64,000 nt of DNA from Drechslerella dactyloides (GCA_020064725.1 JAGTWJ010000001.1:5642001-5706000); one strand, 5' to 3'. Counted from the first letter of the stretch, positions 22,866-34,168 are shown. The notes: generated by a model not told the origin, from the sequence alone. Numbers and translations: made by a program.

Positions 22866-23513
22866 CCACTCCGGCCATCGATCCGCTCTTCTCCGCGGGA
22901 ATCGTCTAGCGGTTTGCCTGAATCACAGGACGTGCGTACTTATATACATTACATACCTTACATACATCGCACTACATTACAAACGGGCACTGGTCGCTTC
23001 TAGCCGGATCCACCGACGGCCGCGGACGAACCTCGTATTGCCCTTTATCAGATCCATCGTATCCGTATCTCCCCTTCGATTCGATTTCTTCGAGCTGCAG
23101 CCCCGTTTGCGATTGAATTACTCGATCAGGGCCTGATCCTAAAACTGCCTGGCCTCGGACATTTATTCGCTTCCAGATATTCCAGCCTTACCACCGCCGG
23201 CCGTTAAAGCTGATTCGCTTCGTCTCGAGCGCCCCCCGAAAGGCCGGCCTCGATCTCGTCGCTGGTGACCGTACATACTTGATTCTCACTATAACTGCGA
23301 GGAATCGCTCATATAGTCATAGCTATACCCGCACTCAGCCAATACATTTATTCGCAGGCGCTTCTCTAGAAATATACTTAACTGCAAGGTATACCACCCG
23401 ATAGCTATATCCACACACGTAAGCCACCTGTCCGCCCACCTGCCCATCGCGTCTGCCTTGATCCTTCTCTCCCCCGATGCCCGGGGCCCTCGCCACCAGC
23501 TCCAGCTAGCTCT

Positions 23514-23545
23514 AGCTGCTGCTAGCTCGAGCTGCTGCTAGCTCG
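23514..23545. repeat. Tandem duplication of a 16-bp unit
   Basis: AGCTGCTGCTAGCTCG occurs twice head to tail without mismatch, in an AGCT-rich context. Confidence 0.85.
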
Positions 23546-23673
23546 AGGCCCGTCCGTCCTCAGCGTCGGAGCCGTCGCAGCGGTCAGATTCTCGAGGGCA
23601 GCTGCCTGCGTTCGCTTCGGGTGCAGGGCGATTACGCACGCGGCTCCTGGAAAACCACGTTTTCTGGCCGTAT

Positions 23674-23702
23674 GCACCACCACCACCACCACCACTACCA
23701 CC
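23674..23702. repeat. CAC trinucleotide repeat
   Basis: Eight to nine CAC units with one interruption. The frame through it would encode a His run but the surrounding frame shows no other protein features. Confidence 0.85.
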
Positions 23703-24458
23703 GCTGCTGGCGACCCTTGAGCATCTTCCCAGCTGCCCTTCCCTTTCGTCTCTGCTGTCCTCTGCGCAGAATTCTCATGGTCCGCAAGCTGATGTTGTTC
23801 TGATCGAACAGGCGAGTCTGTCTGCCAGCATCATATAATCTGCGTGCGAGCTGTGTGGCCTCCGCGAAAACGAGCGCACGTCAAACGCTCGCACATCACC
23901 TCGTTCTGCCTCGACGGCCACGCTTTCCTCCACGTTCCCGCCAGCTACCGTCGCTCGCCGCCGTCTCGCCGCCAAGCCCGCCCGCCGTCTGCTGCCCGTT
24001 CAGCCCGCCGTATAAGAGTCCGCTCGCTTGTGTTCGCTGCTCGCCAGGTTGAAGACGCACACCGCCGAATCCTATCCCGCGGTCCTACCTACAACAGCAA
24101 GCATCCAGTCGCCATCGGCATTCCTCCACCATCCACCCATCCATCCTATCACCATCCATCCCATCGGTTCGCCTCGACTCCTGCTGTCCAGGCCAGCTCG
24201 CTACCCAGCTGAACCATTCTCCGATTCGACCGCTGCCTCCATCGAATCGCTCGCCGAGAGCCTTGCCCTGCGGGTTTCGATTCGCTAGCCGTGCATATTC
24301 CTGAACATCCCCGCATCCAGACTCCGTTTCCCGCAGGAGCGCCCTTCCGTCTCCCCTCGCGACATCCCATCCATCCGTCCCTATAACTCTCCTATTAAAT
24401 CCCCATATTATAGCCCTCCCACAGCAGCCTCATCCCGGGTATTCACAGCTTGCAGCAT

Positions 24459-24479
24459 ATGACGCAGAACGACCGGTAG
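24459..24479 (+). other. Possible upstream ORF 1 of ATG1 (6 codons)
   Basis: ATG at 24459 and TAG at 24477-24479. It counts as an upstream ORF only if transcription starts before 24459; the start site is unknown. Confidence 0.3.
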
Positions 24480-24547
24480 TCGTTGTCGTCGCCGGCCTGC
24501 TTCTTTCTCTTTCCTTTTCTTTGGTCCCGCGTTGGGGAGAACTTTAC

Positions 24548-24565
24548 ATGAGCTCCACCGAGTGA
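24548..24565 (+). other. Possible upstream ORF 2 of ATG1 (5 codons)
   Basis: ATG at 24548 and TGA at 24563-24565, the last upstream ATG before the ATG1 start at 24828. Confidence 0.35.
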
Positions 24566-24827
24566 ACCGCGTGGAGAGCGTGTGCAAGAGACGTGCGTGT
24601 GAGAGCGTGTGAGCGAGTTGAGGGACCAAAGGGGGGGAAACGTTACCACCAAACTCTAAAGTCTTCACCACGAGGCGTCGAACAAACATTCAAACTTTCA
24701 CCACGCGGGGGCAACGTTTACCGTTCCACGGATAGTCCGTTAACCTTCTTCTCTCGCTGCTGCTCCTGCGTCATTCTTAAACAGGCCGTGCTGCACCACC
24801 AATTCTTACAAGATCCATCAACCCACA

Positions 24828-27816
24828 ATGTCGTCTCGACAAGAGCCGTCGTCCGAAATGACTTCACCGGAAACCGTCGTTGGCGCCTTTAGATTAGGCA
24901 AGGAGATAGGGAGGGGTTCGTTTGCTGCGGTATACCAGGGCGTGCACTCCGTAAGTTATATCCGAAATATACACTGTCTACAGAGATGAATACCTATTCT
25001 AACATGACATTCTCCCTCTCCAGCAAACGAAAGCCCTGGTAGCTATCAAATCGGTGCTGCGGAGCAAGCTGAACCGCAAGCTGCTCGATAACCTCGAGTG
25101 TGAGATCCAAATCCTCAAGAGCATCGACCACCCACACATTGTCGCCCTGCTCGACTGCCAGAAATCGCACACATACATCCACCTGGTCATGGAATACTGC
25201 TCTCTCGGTGACCTGCAGCTGTTCATTAGAAAGCGAGACCGGCTGCACACCCTGCCGGACCTGGTCGCCATGTCCCAGAAATACCCCAGCACCGGCGGCG
25301 GCCTGAACGAAGTCATCATCCGACACTTCCTGCAGCAACTTGCCAGCGCGCTGGAGTTCCTGAGAGCCAGGAATCTGATCCACCGGGATATCAAGCCGCA
25401 GAATCTTCTGCTCCAGCCGCCAGCGGTCACGTATGGTGAATTGGGACCGTACTCGGAAGGGTTCCTGGTCGACAAGCGCAAGATTCCCGAGGTCGGGCTA
25501 CCGGACCTGCCCATACTCAAGATTGCAGACTTCGGCTTCGCTCGGAACCTGCCTTCAACAACCCTGGCGGATACCCTCTGCGGCTCGCCGCTGTACATGG
25601 CACCCGAGATCCTGCGGTACGAGAAGTACGATGCCAAAGCAGATCTGTGGTCTCTGGGAACCGTGCTATACGAGATGATTGTTGGCAAGCCGCCGTTCAG
25701 GGCCAAGAACCACGTCGACCTGATCCGAAAGATCGAGAAGAACGATGACTTTATCAAATTTCCAGAAGACATCGCCGTTTCCGAGGAGCTGCAAGTTCTG
25801 GCGAGGCGGCTGCTGAAGAAGGGACCGGTCGAGCGGGTATCTTTCAACGACTTTTTCCACGATCCAGTGGTGAAGGGACCGATCCCAGGCGCTATTTATC
25901 CAACGATCCAGGGTGGAATCGATCTGACACCGGCTGAATTGAGACAGAAGGGTCACGACAGAGAAGTTGCGAGGCCCGGCAGCGTTGAACCAAATGCTGC
26001 AGAATACTTCCCGCCGAGGGCGTCGCATCAGACAGCAGGGCCGTCACGACAGGCTCAGGCCGCTGGATATGGCGATGCGGAAGACGGCCATCGGACGTCA
26101 GCATTCACCGTTGCTCGAGCGCACACATTTTCGCAGGTTCCCAGGACCCCGGTCAGAGAACAGGAGATGACCCGACCACACATCCAGCATCTAGCCTCTG
26201 CACCCGTGCGACAGGACGTCGGTAGACATGGTGGCGTTTCGACAGGTGTACCAATGGAGCGGCAGTTATCGCAACAAACAGCCTCACCGGGTTCGTCATT
26301 CTTAGTGCAGCGACAAACGCAGCAGCAGCGACAGGCTTCTCGAGAAAAAGAAGCAAAGGACAAAGAACAGGACAACCTTGAGCAAGAATATGTTGTCATC
26401 GAAAAACGCACCGTCGAAGTCAACGCGCTGGCAGACGAAGTTGCCGCAGCCCCACAAATCACAGGAAGATCACCATCGTCGATGCCGAAGGGGAACGCCC
26501 TCGCCCGGAGAGTGACAACCGGACAGTCGACACCGTCTCGCGCGATAGTAGGCAAAAGACCGGACTCCTACCGGGAGCCCAGGAACAGCTTTGAGCGGAA
26601 ATTCGGGACCAGCCCCGGCAGCGCTGCTACTTCCGCCCTCGCCAGAGCTCTCGCGATGGTCAACACCCGGTTGAGCAACGTTGGACTTTTGCCGCCATCG
26701 GTGTTTGGTAACTACAATCCGGTGCTGCAGAGCCCGCAGTATGTTGCATCTGGAATGTACCAGCCGGGCAGCGTGGTGGTCGTCGGAGCGCAGAACGCCA
26801 ATAATGGGACGGGTCTGTCGGAAGACGACTTCCAGGCCGTCCAGTCCATCGAGGAAGCGGCCAACCGAAGCGACGTCGTTTACCAGTTCGCGGAGGTCAA
26901 ATTCTCGCAACTCCTGCCCACGTCACTGCCCAGTCCGACGGCGAATATCGGTCTTCTCCCGCCGTCAGCCAGCGAACGGGTGGTCATCGAAGGATCGGAT
27001 CTGCCCGCCGACGCAATCGTCGCTCTCGCGGAGGAGGCGTTGGTTCTCTACGTCAAGACACTGTCGCTTCTCGCCCGCGCGATGGACATCGCAGGCAGAT
27101 GGTGGGCCGCCCGGAACCAGGACCCGAACTTCCAGATGCCCAACCCGACTGCCAACGCCAGCGCGATCTCGCGGATGAACAATGCGGTGCAGTGGGTCCG
27201 GGAGCGGTTCAACGAGGTCCTCGAAAAGGCCGAATACGTGCGCCGCAAGCTAGTACAAGCGCAGAAGGAGCTCCCGCGGACGCACGCCAGCCATCCGTCG
27301 AATCACCCGAAGACGTCGTCGCCTGCGCTAGGCGTCAGCGTTGAAGGCGTGGTGCTCAGTCCCGGAGTCAGCGCCGAGAAGCTGATGTATGACCGCGCTC
27401 TGGAGATGAGTCGGACGGCGGCGGTGAACGAGATGGTTGGAGATTCGTACGGCGAGTGCGAGATCGCGTATGTTACGGCGATTTGGATGCTGGAGGGCGT
27501 GCTTGAGCCGGATGACAATGGGCGTAATGCGCTCGGTGTCGACCATCCCGCTGGCGATGGCTTGTCCAACATGGAGGAGGACGACAGGAAGGTGATCGAA
27601 AAATGTGAGTATATGCAATCCACCGAGTGCCTTTAATGTAATGTAGTGTACTGGAGCTGACGGTGCTGTCTAGTTATCTTGGGGATCCGTGGTCGCTTGG
27701 GTGCTCTGCGGAAGAAGATGGCGACGATTTCCCGGAGGTCGTCTGGTGGTATGCCGTCGGGCACACCCACGATTCCACTGTCTCCGCCGCATTCGCCAAA
27801 GCCACTCAGCACTTGA
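24828..27816 (+). CDS. ATG1: Autophagy-initiating Ser/Thr kinase Atg1 (ULK family)
   Basis: Three exons: 24828-24950, 25024-27604, 27674-27816; 948 aa. The kinase domain opens with FRLGKEIGRGSFAAVYQG in exon 1; Lys50 (VAIKS), HRDIKPQN Asp163, DFG Asp210 and CGSPLYMAPEIL are present. A long proline/glutamine-rich linker follows, with an EYVVIE segment at about 496-501 that fits the Atg8-interacting motif (Y-x-x-I) known in fungal Atg1. The C-terminal region with TPTAN-type helices and the RKKMATI end is the early-autophagy targeting/tethering domain that binds Atg13. The third exon is needed: the frame otherwise stops at 27636 with unrelated sequence, and the joined reading FILGIRGRLGALRKKM is the expected Atg1 tail. 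Role: with Atg13 and Atg17, starts autophagosome formation on starvation. Length is normal for filamentous fungi. Confidence 0.95.
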
Positions 27817-29493
27817 GCTGTTGTTTACAAAGTCAGGAGGTCGTGTGCGATAGCCGTAGACCGTTGTTTTGTTCAGAGCGATCTGAAGGTCTTTAAAGTT
27901 GTACGAGGCGGCACGATGGTAGCGAACGATATCGTCAGAGTGAGAGGACCGGAGGGGATACAGAATACCGCTGGCTCACGCTCCGAGGCGTGAGCGTCAA
28001 GTTTTTATTCCTCCCCTTCATTCTTTTTTTCTACTTCTTTTGGTCTCTTTTCAACTCTCGTTTTCGAATACATACCGTTTTCTCGTATGCTTTTGCGTTT
28101 TTTGGTTGGTCTTTAATGTTTAAAGGTTCACTTCTTCGATCGCAGTCGCGAACGTTCCTTCGCGTTACGTTACGTCGTCTTTGCATTTTTATTCATCATT
28201 GTTTATCTTTTTTTTTTTGGTTCCTGCCCGATGTTGCGGGCATGTTATCGTTTTATGCTCGCTCCACCTTTGAGAGTTTGGAGTGTGGTATTTTCCGCGA
28301 TGTTGGTTCCGCGTGGTGTTTTTGTGGTTTCGCGCGTTTCCGGGTGTTGCGAGCTTTTGTCTTCCAGTGGTTCTGTACGCTGCTATAGACGAGATGATCA
28401 CTCTGCGTACTCTCTTTCTTTCTTTGCTTTGCCGCAATCATCGTTTCCGTGCGTTTTCGGCGAGGTTTTTGGAATCGGACTTTCGACTTACAGACTGATT
28501 GATTGATTGATTCTGCGTTCATTAATCGTTTTTTGTCTTTTGATCCAGTCGATTGGCTACTTACGCAGGTACTCTTGGATTTTATGTTTTTGCGAGCTGC
28601 CGCGCGGGTGTCATGGGGAGTTTGATATGATATGATATCTGGTCAACTTGACTTACTACTGTTACTATACCTCTCCGCTGCATCCTTAGGTCCGTTATCG
28701 TTATCATTATCGTTATTCGTTCGTCGTTTTTACAGTACTGTTTATATTGCAGGTCGGGTTACTTTACGTTATGCAATGCCATGGTACATTACTTTCTCTC
28801 CGGTCAACTTATCGCCGTACGTTACGTCGGTTTGCATTTATGGCGGGAGGACTACTGCTAGCTATGCATGCCATGCATTTTCGGCTTTACTTTTGTGCTG
28901 GTTCGTTTGTACGTACTATAGGTACTTTGGTACAAGTATGTACGCACTCATGGTTTTGGGAAGGCTATACGGTCATGCAGAAATTGATATCGTACACAGT
29001 CGGTGCATGACGAGCGGAAGAATTTACATTAATTGCAGATTATTCCACATTAATTGTACACAGAGCTTCGGAGCAACCCCGTGTGCATGCTTTACGATCA
29101 ATTCGTTCACTCGTCCGTTACAGTCGCAGGCTGATAAATACGCTGCGCAGACAATCAATTCCCAGACGCCCAGTCTACTTGATATTCTATATGACATGCT
29201 AGAAGGAGGAAGAAGAGGACGCTAATGCATACAGGCAGATTCGACGCTACTAAACAGGATTTTTTTTCGATGAATAATTCAAGCTTGTTGGATCACAAAA
29301 TTCTTAGTTCTTCCTCCCGATGCATGCGTGGTGGATAGATAGCTGGGGAAAGTGGACAAGACAAAAATGGAGATAGCTTTGATGCCAGGAGAATATGATA
29401 TGTGTAGAAGAGATTCGCACCGCGGTCTTCCTCCCCTCATTCCTTGCTGCTGCTTCTTCTTTCACGCGCGTACGTACCATCATTCATTTCGCG
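27817..29493. other. Intergenic region between convergent ATG1 and the 955-aa gene
   Basis: T-rich after ATG1, then mixed. A 197-codon plus-strand frame at 28632-29225 looks random in composition and is not called. The region is expected to contain both 3' ends. Confidence 0.5.
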
Positions 29494-32361
29494 TCACGAT
29501 CGTTGTTTCGTAGCCGCTCTCTCCGCCCTCTCTCGGTAGATGGTCTCGAAGAAGCTCTCTTTCCTCTCCTCCGCTGCTACTTCCTTGTCGTCCTCGGGTA
29601 CCCATCGCTCAATGTAGATGTGCATGTTCAGTATATCGACCAGGTCCTGCAGCTCCTTGACGTGCTTTTGGATCTCGCTGCCTTCCATCCACCTTTCGTT
29701 CTTGGGAAACTTGCTCTTCGGGTGGCCCAGCATCGCCGGCGGATTGTTGGTGTCGTATCTGTGAGGCACGCCATTGCCGTACCACCAGACCTTCTCGTCG
29801 TGGTAGTCGCGCCAGACCGTGACGAGGTTGTACATGTAGGCTGAGTAGAAGAGCGTGCGATCGGCGCGGACGCGCTCGCAGATGTTCGGGCCGAGCGGTA
29901 AACCCGGCATGTACGGTAGCCCGTTTTGGAGGATTGATCCCAGCATCACCTTGCTGGGCTCCTTTATGCTCATCGCGGGTTTCCAAAAATAGTTCTCGCC
30001 GGTGGCAGTCGGGTCTGCGGGGAAGCCCTCGAGGGCAGGGGTGATAAGGATCTGGTCGATGAATCGCTCGAGGATATTCGGGTCGCGGGCTTGATAGTAT
30101 TGGTTGATTTCATGGCAAAATGTGGCGTAAGTGGCCATCGGCTTTTCCGGGGGCGTCTTGACCGGCGGTGGGTTCTCGTTGATGTTGATCGTGATGCCCG
30201 CGTACATGTCTCTGCTGAGCGGCACGGGAAAGCTGTCTTCGTCGACCTGGCGGAGATCGGCGAGGTTGAAATTGGGTTCTTGTATAGTCTCCGGTCCCTG
30301 CGCCCGCCGTTCTTGCTTCTCTTCTTCGGCGAGCAAGGACCATTCCCTGTCGACCCATTCGTGGCTGTCGTCTGAAGTCATCCCCATGGTGATGTAGAAG
30401 GCACGGGTGAGCAGTGCTGCCCGCTCTTGAGCCATCGTGAGTTCTAGCCAATCCATCATAAAGGGCGTGGCCATGTTCACCCACGTTAGATAAAAGTGCT
30501 GCTGTATTGTCAACGCTTGGTGGTAGGTTTTGAGGATCGATATTTCTTCCCATCGTGCTGCAGAAGGGAAGTCCTTCTCGTAGTCTTCCGGAGGTATCCA
30601 GTGCTTTGGAACGATTCTGAACTGAAAGTCTCCCCCATCGGGATCCGCGTTCGGGTCGAGAGCCGATTTGAGCGCCCCATCGCTGTATTCCCCTGACTGA
30701 AGCTGTAAAGCTCTTGTACGAGAATGCTGACTCAAAGGAGGGTATTTGGGAGCAAGCTTTGATGGAAATTCCTTCTCCGCGTACTCGAGCCCCACGCCTC
30801 GCGAGGTCGCGGGTGGGCCATACACCTGCGGCATAGGAAGCCCCATGGACTCGAAAGGCGTTGGAATAGGCATCCACACCTTCCCCCTCGATACCTGTAT
30901 ATTCCATGTCACGATGCTTAAATCCCTCAGCAACTTCTCGCTCATCTGTATATGCATGAACATTTGGTGAAACTCTTCGATGGTGACCCCGTTGATGAGC
31001 TCCAAGTACTTCTGGTGGACGTTTCGTGTGTCGACTTTGTTGTGCATCAGTCCGAGCCGTAAAGCCGGGTGGGCAAGCAGGCCTAGCTTATGCATCCTGT
31101 CGTAAGCTTCGTTAGCTATGGAAGTCGGCTCAATCACCCTTTGGCTTTCCTCAATTTTTTTCGCCACTTGTGCCTTGAACTGTTCCTGGATTCGTTTCCG
31201 TTGTTCCGCCTTTCGAGCTGCGATGACATCCGGGTCTTGATACGTGGGCTCTTTTTCCATGTCTGCCTCCGATACACTTTTAGCTACGCTTTTCATGACC
31301 TCGACCTTGTTAGGTCCGCCGTTGCCGACCGTCGAGCTAGGCACAGTTGAAGGGCGAGGCCGAAACTCCCACAATGGGGGCATGCCAGACTGGTCGGATC
31401 TCGGATGCCCAGCGAGCACCTGTTCTTTATCTTGAGAAGTTTTGTAAAACACGGGTAAGTTGTCGATTTCTACCCGCTGTGATAAAAGTGAGGGTATGAA
31501 CTGATTGTTGGGCTCCTGTTGCTGCCTAGACTGTGAGAGCTGGAGAGAAGATTCACCTTGAAGCTTCTTCCTGCTGATTGACGAGGAGTTGTTCTCAGGT
31601 CTGTAGAGTTGTCGAATCGATGAAGGGCCTCCCTCCGTGTCTGATCGTGCTTTTGTGCGAGAAGAAGACGCGAAAGAGTTCTCTGTCTCCTGCGAATCAG
31701 CAAACAGGTCCTTGTCTTGCCATCTGCTTCGTACACTCCGGTCGTCTCGGTCCGATGAAGACTCCCATCCCATCGGGTAAGAACTGCCACCATAGCCAAA
31801 GTTCTCGTAGGATGTCTGCCCTGGCTGTCCGATCCACTGCTCTCTGTGCACTCCGTTATCGCGTTTGCCGTCCAAGTATTGGAACTCTTGCGGCAGCTGC
31901 TGATGAAAGGATTGGGGATAGGTTTCCAAGGGACCTTCCATTGCGAACATTGGAAATTGCTGTGCTGGCTGATTCGACGTAGCCATTTGGTCCGACGCTG
32001 TCTGCTGGGCTCGCGAGGGGTTCGAGCCCCGTTTGTAGGCCTGAAGGAGATCTTCATGGGGACCAAAGTCGAGGGGGAGGGTTCTGGTATGGAAATTGGG
32101 TATCGCGTATTGTCCTGATGTAACAGACTGGTATCGCTCGAGTATAGTTGATGGCGCAGGAGTGGAAGTCCGTGAAGCGAAGAACGGTGAAGGGGAGTAT
32201 CTCATACCCTCGGGGATGTGCTGTGTTGGGTATGGTATTCCAGTGTCTTCTGGCAACGGGCTGAGCAGCGAAGGGCTACTAAGACGAGGGAGAGACTTCG
32301 TATGGCTGAGGGTCTCATCGTCCTCCAGGGGATATTCGGGGTACTTCTGAGGTTGCTGCAT
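29494..32361 (-). CDS. Uncharacterised 955-aa protein with disordered N-terminus and conserved-looking C-terminal domain
   Basis: A single uninterrupted frame, starting at ATG 32361 with context CAAGATG. Residues 1-370 are rich in Ser, Pro and Gln and look disordered. Residues about 376-412 (AARKAEQRKRIQEQFKAQVA, then KKIEESQ) form a strongly charged helix, perhaps a short coiled coil. From about 415 to the end the composition is that of a folded protein, with many Trp, Tyr and Pro residues (WVNMATPFMMDWLEL; FYSAYMYNLVTVWRDYHDE; WWYGNGVPHRYDTNNPP) and a basic C-terminal helix. There is no signal peptide, membrane segment or motif I can name, so no function is assigned. Codon usage is less G/C-biased than in the kinase and CYP51 genes. 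Low complexity and intracellular look suggest a nuclear or RNA-related role at most; that is a guess. Confidence 0.85.
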   Translation of the reverse strand: MQQPQKYPEYPLEDDETLSHTKSLPRLSSPSLLSPLPEDTGIPYPTQHIPEGMRYSPSPFFASRTSTPAPSTILERYQSVTSGQYAIPNFHTRTLPLDFGPHEDLLQAYKRGSNPSRAQQTASDQMATSNQPAQQFPMFAMEGPLETYPQSFHQQLPQEFQYLDGKRDNGVHREQWIGQPGQTSYENFGYGGSSYPMGWESSSDRDDRSVRSRWQDKDLFADSQETENSFASSSRTKARSDTEGGPSSIRQLYRPENNSSSISRKKLQGESSLQLSQSRQQQEPNNQFIPSLLSQRVEIDNLPVFYKTSQDKEQVLAGHPRSDQSGMPPLWEFRPRPSTVPSSTVGNGGPNKVEVMKSVAKSVSEADMEKEPTYQDPDVIAARKAEQRKRIQEQFKAQVAKKIEESQRVIEPTSIANEAYDRMHKLGLLAHPALRLGLMHNKVDTRNVHQKYLELINGVTIEEFHQMFMHIQMSEKLLRDLSIVTWNIQVSRGKVWMPIPTPFESMGLPMPQVYGPPATSRGVGLEYAEKEFPSKLAPKYPPLSQHSRTRALQLQSGEYSDGALKSALDPNADPDGGDFQFRIVPKHWIPPEDYEKDFPSAARWEEISILKTYHQALTIQQHFYLTWVNMATPFMMDWLELTMAQERAALLTRAFYITMGMTSDDSHEWVDREWSLLAEEEKQERRAQGPETIQEPNFNLADLRQVDEDSFPVPLSRDMYAGITININENPPPVKTPPEKPMATYATFCHEINQYYQARDPNILERFIDQILITPALEGFPADPTATGENYFWKPAMSIKEPSKVMLGSILQNGLPYMPGLPLGPNICERVRADRTLFYSAYMYNLVTVWRDYHDEKVWWYGNGVPHRYDTNNPPAMLGHPKSKFPKNERWMEGSEIQKHVKELQDLVDILNMHIYIERWVPEDDKEVAAEERKESFFETIYRERAERAATKQRS

Positions 32362-33065
32362 CTTGCTGGTTGGTTAGAGGCTTGTGATAGCCACTGCAAG
32401 CGTGCAGAGGGTTGAAGATTCTTGGAGAACCGAGAGGAGCGATTCGGTGCGTGTTATAAGGCGAGAGAGCCGTGGCTGGCAGGATGGAGGCGCAGTGTCG
32501 GAAAAGCGGGCTGGTGCGATGGCATGGTGGTTGGCAGTCGATGGTGATGCCAAAGTCGACGATGTCGAGGTGGTTGCAAGGAGGAAGGCCTCCCAGCGAG
32601 AGCAGCGCACAGATGTGGTAATTTTGGACCGTTTGCGTTGAACAGCAGAGCGCATGCAGCCAGCCGCTTGCTTTGCCTTGCATAGCTGCGCACACCTCAC
32701 ATGGTCTATATTTAACGGGTCGCATCCACCAGGCTATAGATAATCCGAACGAGAGAAAGGCGTGTTCAATCGGGATCTCGAGACGACAAGGCATTGGCCC
32801 TTTCAACAGGTGCTATATACAGCTGCTTCAATTTTTATATACATTGTTGACACATAGACAGCTGTCGACAGTCAAACTGGTGCGAGCAAGAAATTTCAAT
32901 GCAGATATCAATATCAGGCGCACTGCTTCACTCCTCCCTAACCTAAGAGCATAAGCCGAGGACGGCCAGGTCCTCTGAGATCGCGTCTTATATCATTTCA
33001 AATTGAAAAGCCCCAGGGCCCTCTTCTCTCTTCCCAAACCTTTTCCAGGCCTGCACCAAGCTATT
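32362..33065. other. Promoter of the 955-aa gene and 3' flank of the xylanase gene
   Basis: Minus-strand TATA-like TTAAATATAG near 32710 lies about 345 nt before the 955-aa start. A CTAAC...CCAG sequence just before that start could be the end of a leader intron. Nothing else is seen. Confidence 0.4.
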
Positions 33066-34023
33066 CTACAAGCATTGGGAGTAGTAGGCGTTACCGGCCT
33101 GACAGGTGCTACCAGACTGGCAGCACTTGGCTCCAGTCCACCCAATGCCACCGCATTGGCCCCATTTAGCCGCGCAGTTACCGCCGCCGCCCCCACCGGG
33201 AGTGGTTGGCTGAGAACCGGGCGTAGTAGTCCTCGACGTACCAGGCGGGGTAGTGGGTGAGCTTCCACCAGATCCAACAGTGATTGTAGCAGAACCACTG
33301 CTGAAGTAACCTTCGGTAGCCATGATCATATAATCAAAGCTAGTACCCAGATTCATGCCAAGATTCCTCCAGGCATCAAAGTGTGCTCCAACGTTAACAG
33401 ACCCGCTGCTTCTCTTGCTCTGGCGAACCGACCAGAATTGCATGAACGTTTGAGTTCCATCGATAGACGGCTGGTTGACGCGCTGGCTAGTGTAGACGTC
33501 ATAGTTACTGCCGTCCACGTTGATAGAGCCCTTGCGAGTGCCTCCAGAGCCGGGGTTGTAGTTGCCATAGCTCTCAACAATGTAGTATTCAATCAGTGGG
33601 CTCCTAGTCCAGCCGTAGACGGCAAGATAGGAGTTTCCGTTTGGATTATACGATCCACTGAAAGTGACAGTACTAGTATCAAAGCAGCTATGTTAGCTCG
33701 AAATTTCGGATTTTTATCAATTTAAAAATTGGTCTCGTTTCAACATACCGGCGACCACCGGGCTTCCAGCCTTTTCCTCCGACGAAGTTACCGCCGGATT
33801 GCCATACGACACTGTAGGCGCCACCTGCCAGGTTGGTATAGGTGACTTGCGAACCGCCATCAGTCCACCATGAGTAATAGTATCCGTCATGGGTTCCAGT
33901 CGAGCTTGGAGTTCCAGCACGTGGGAAGAGAGATCTATCCCATGGCGAGTAGCCTGGTGCCGGTGCCGCGAGGGCACCAGCGATTGCAGAGCTAGCTGCA
34001 AGAAGGGTAGAGAAAGATACCAT
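33066..34023 (-). CDS. Secreted GH11 endo-1,4-beta-xylanase with C-terminal CBM1
   Basis: Two exons: 34023-33749 and 33672-33066; 293 aa. A signal peptide (residues 1 to about 19, MVSFSTLLAASSAIAGALA) precedes a short pro-region ending near Arg35. The GH11 jelly-roll domain follows: GYYYSWWTDGG, GWKPGGRRTVTFSG (across the intron), SYLAVYGWTRSPLIEYY with the nucleophile Glu120, and MIMATEGYFSSGSATITV with the acid/base Glu212. A Thr/Pro/Gly linker (about 225-257) leads to a family 1 carbohydrate-binding module (WGQCGGIGWTGAKCC to YYSQCL). The acceptor at 33673-33676 was preferred over an earlier AG because only it restores GGRRTVTFSG. It cuts the xylan backbone outside the cell, and the CBM1 anchors it to cellulose in plant walls. 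Many fungal GH11 enzymes lack a CBM. All catalytic residues are intact. Confidence 0.96.
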
Positions 34024-34168
34024 ATCAGAAGTCCAAAGATATTGTTTCGACTCAAGTATATATTGATATTTTCAGCTTTTCCAAAGATTCGCCGCAGATT
34101 GCCTGGGCTTCTGATATCAATGTCGATGTATTTCAGCAAAGGAATCTCAAAGTGGTGCGATTCACGAC

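Larger units (their letters stand above)
16423..24827. other. Long gene-free region upstream of ATG1
   Basis: About 8.4 kb without any open frame that looks like a protein. The first 2 kb are AT-rich. From about 18 kb the base composition is more even and the sequence is rich in GCTAGC/AGCTAG and TGCATGCA palindromes, ATCC and CTGT microsatellites and pyrimidine tracts (listed separately). The proximal part must hold the ATG1 promoter and leader. Whether the rest is regulatory, transcribed as non-coding RNA, or decayed is not visible. Confidence 0.5.

Noticed and set aside
23641..23760. Frame encoding a run of histidines
   Set aside because: It comes from a CAC microsatellite in a short frame without other coding signs.
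28632..29225. 197-codon plus-strand frame between ATG1 and the 955-aa gene
   Set aside because: Random amino-acid composition with many Cys, Tyr and Leu, no motif, start in poor context.
32021..32042. GGGGTTCGAGCCCC, a perfect tRNA T-arm-like sequence
   Set aside because: It lies inside the 955-aa coding sequence and no acceptor, D or anticodon arm can be built around it.
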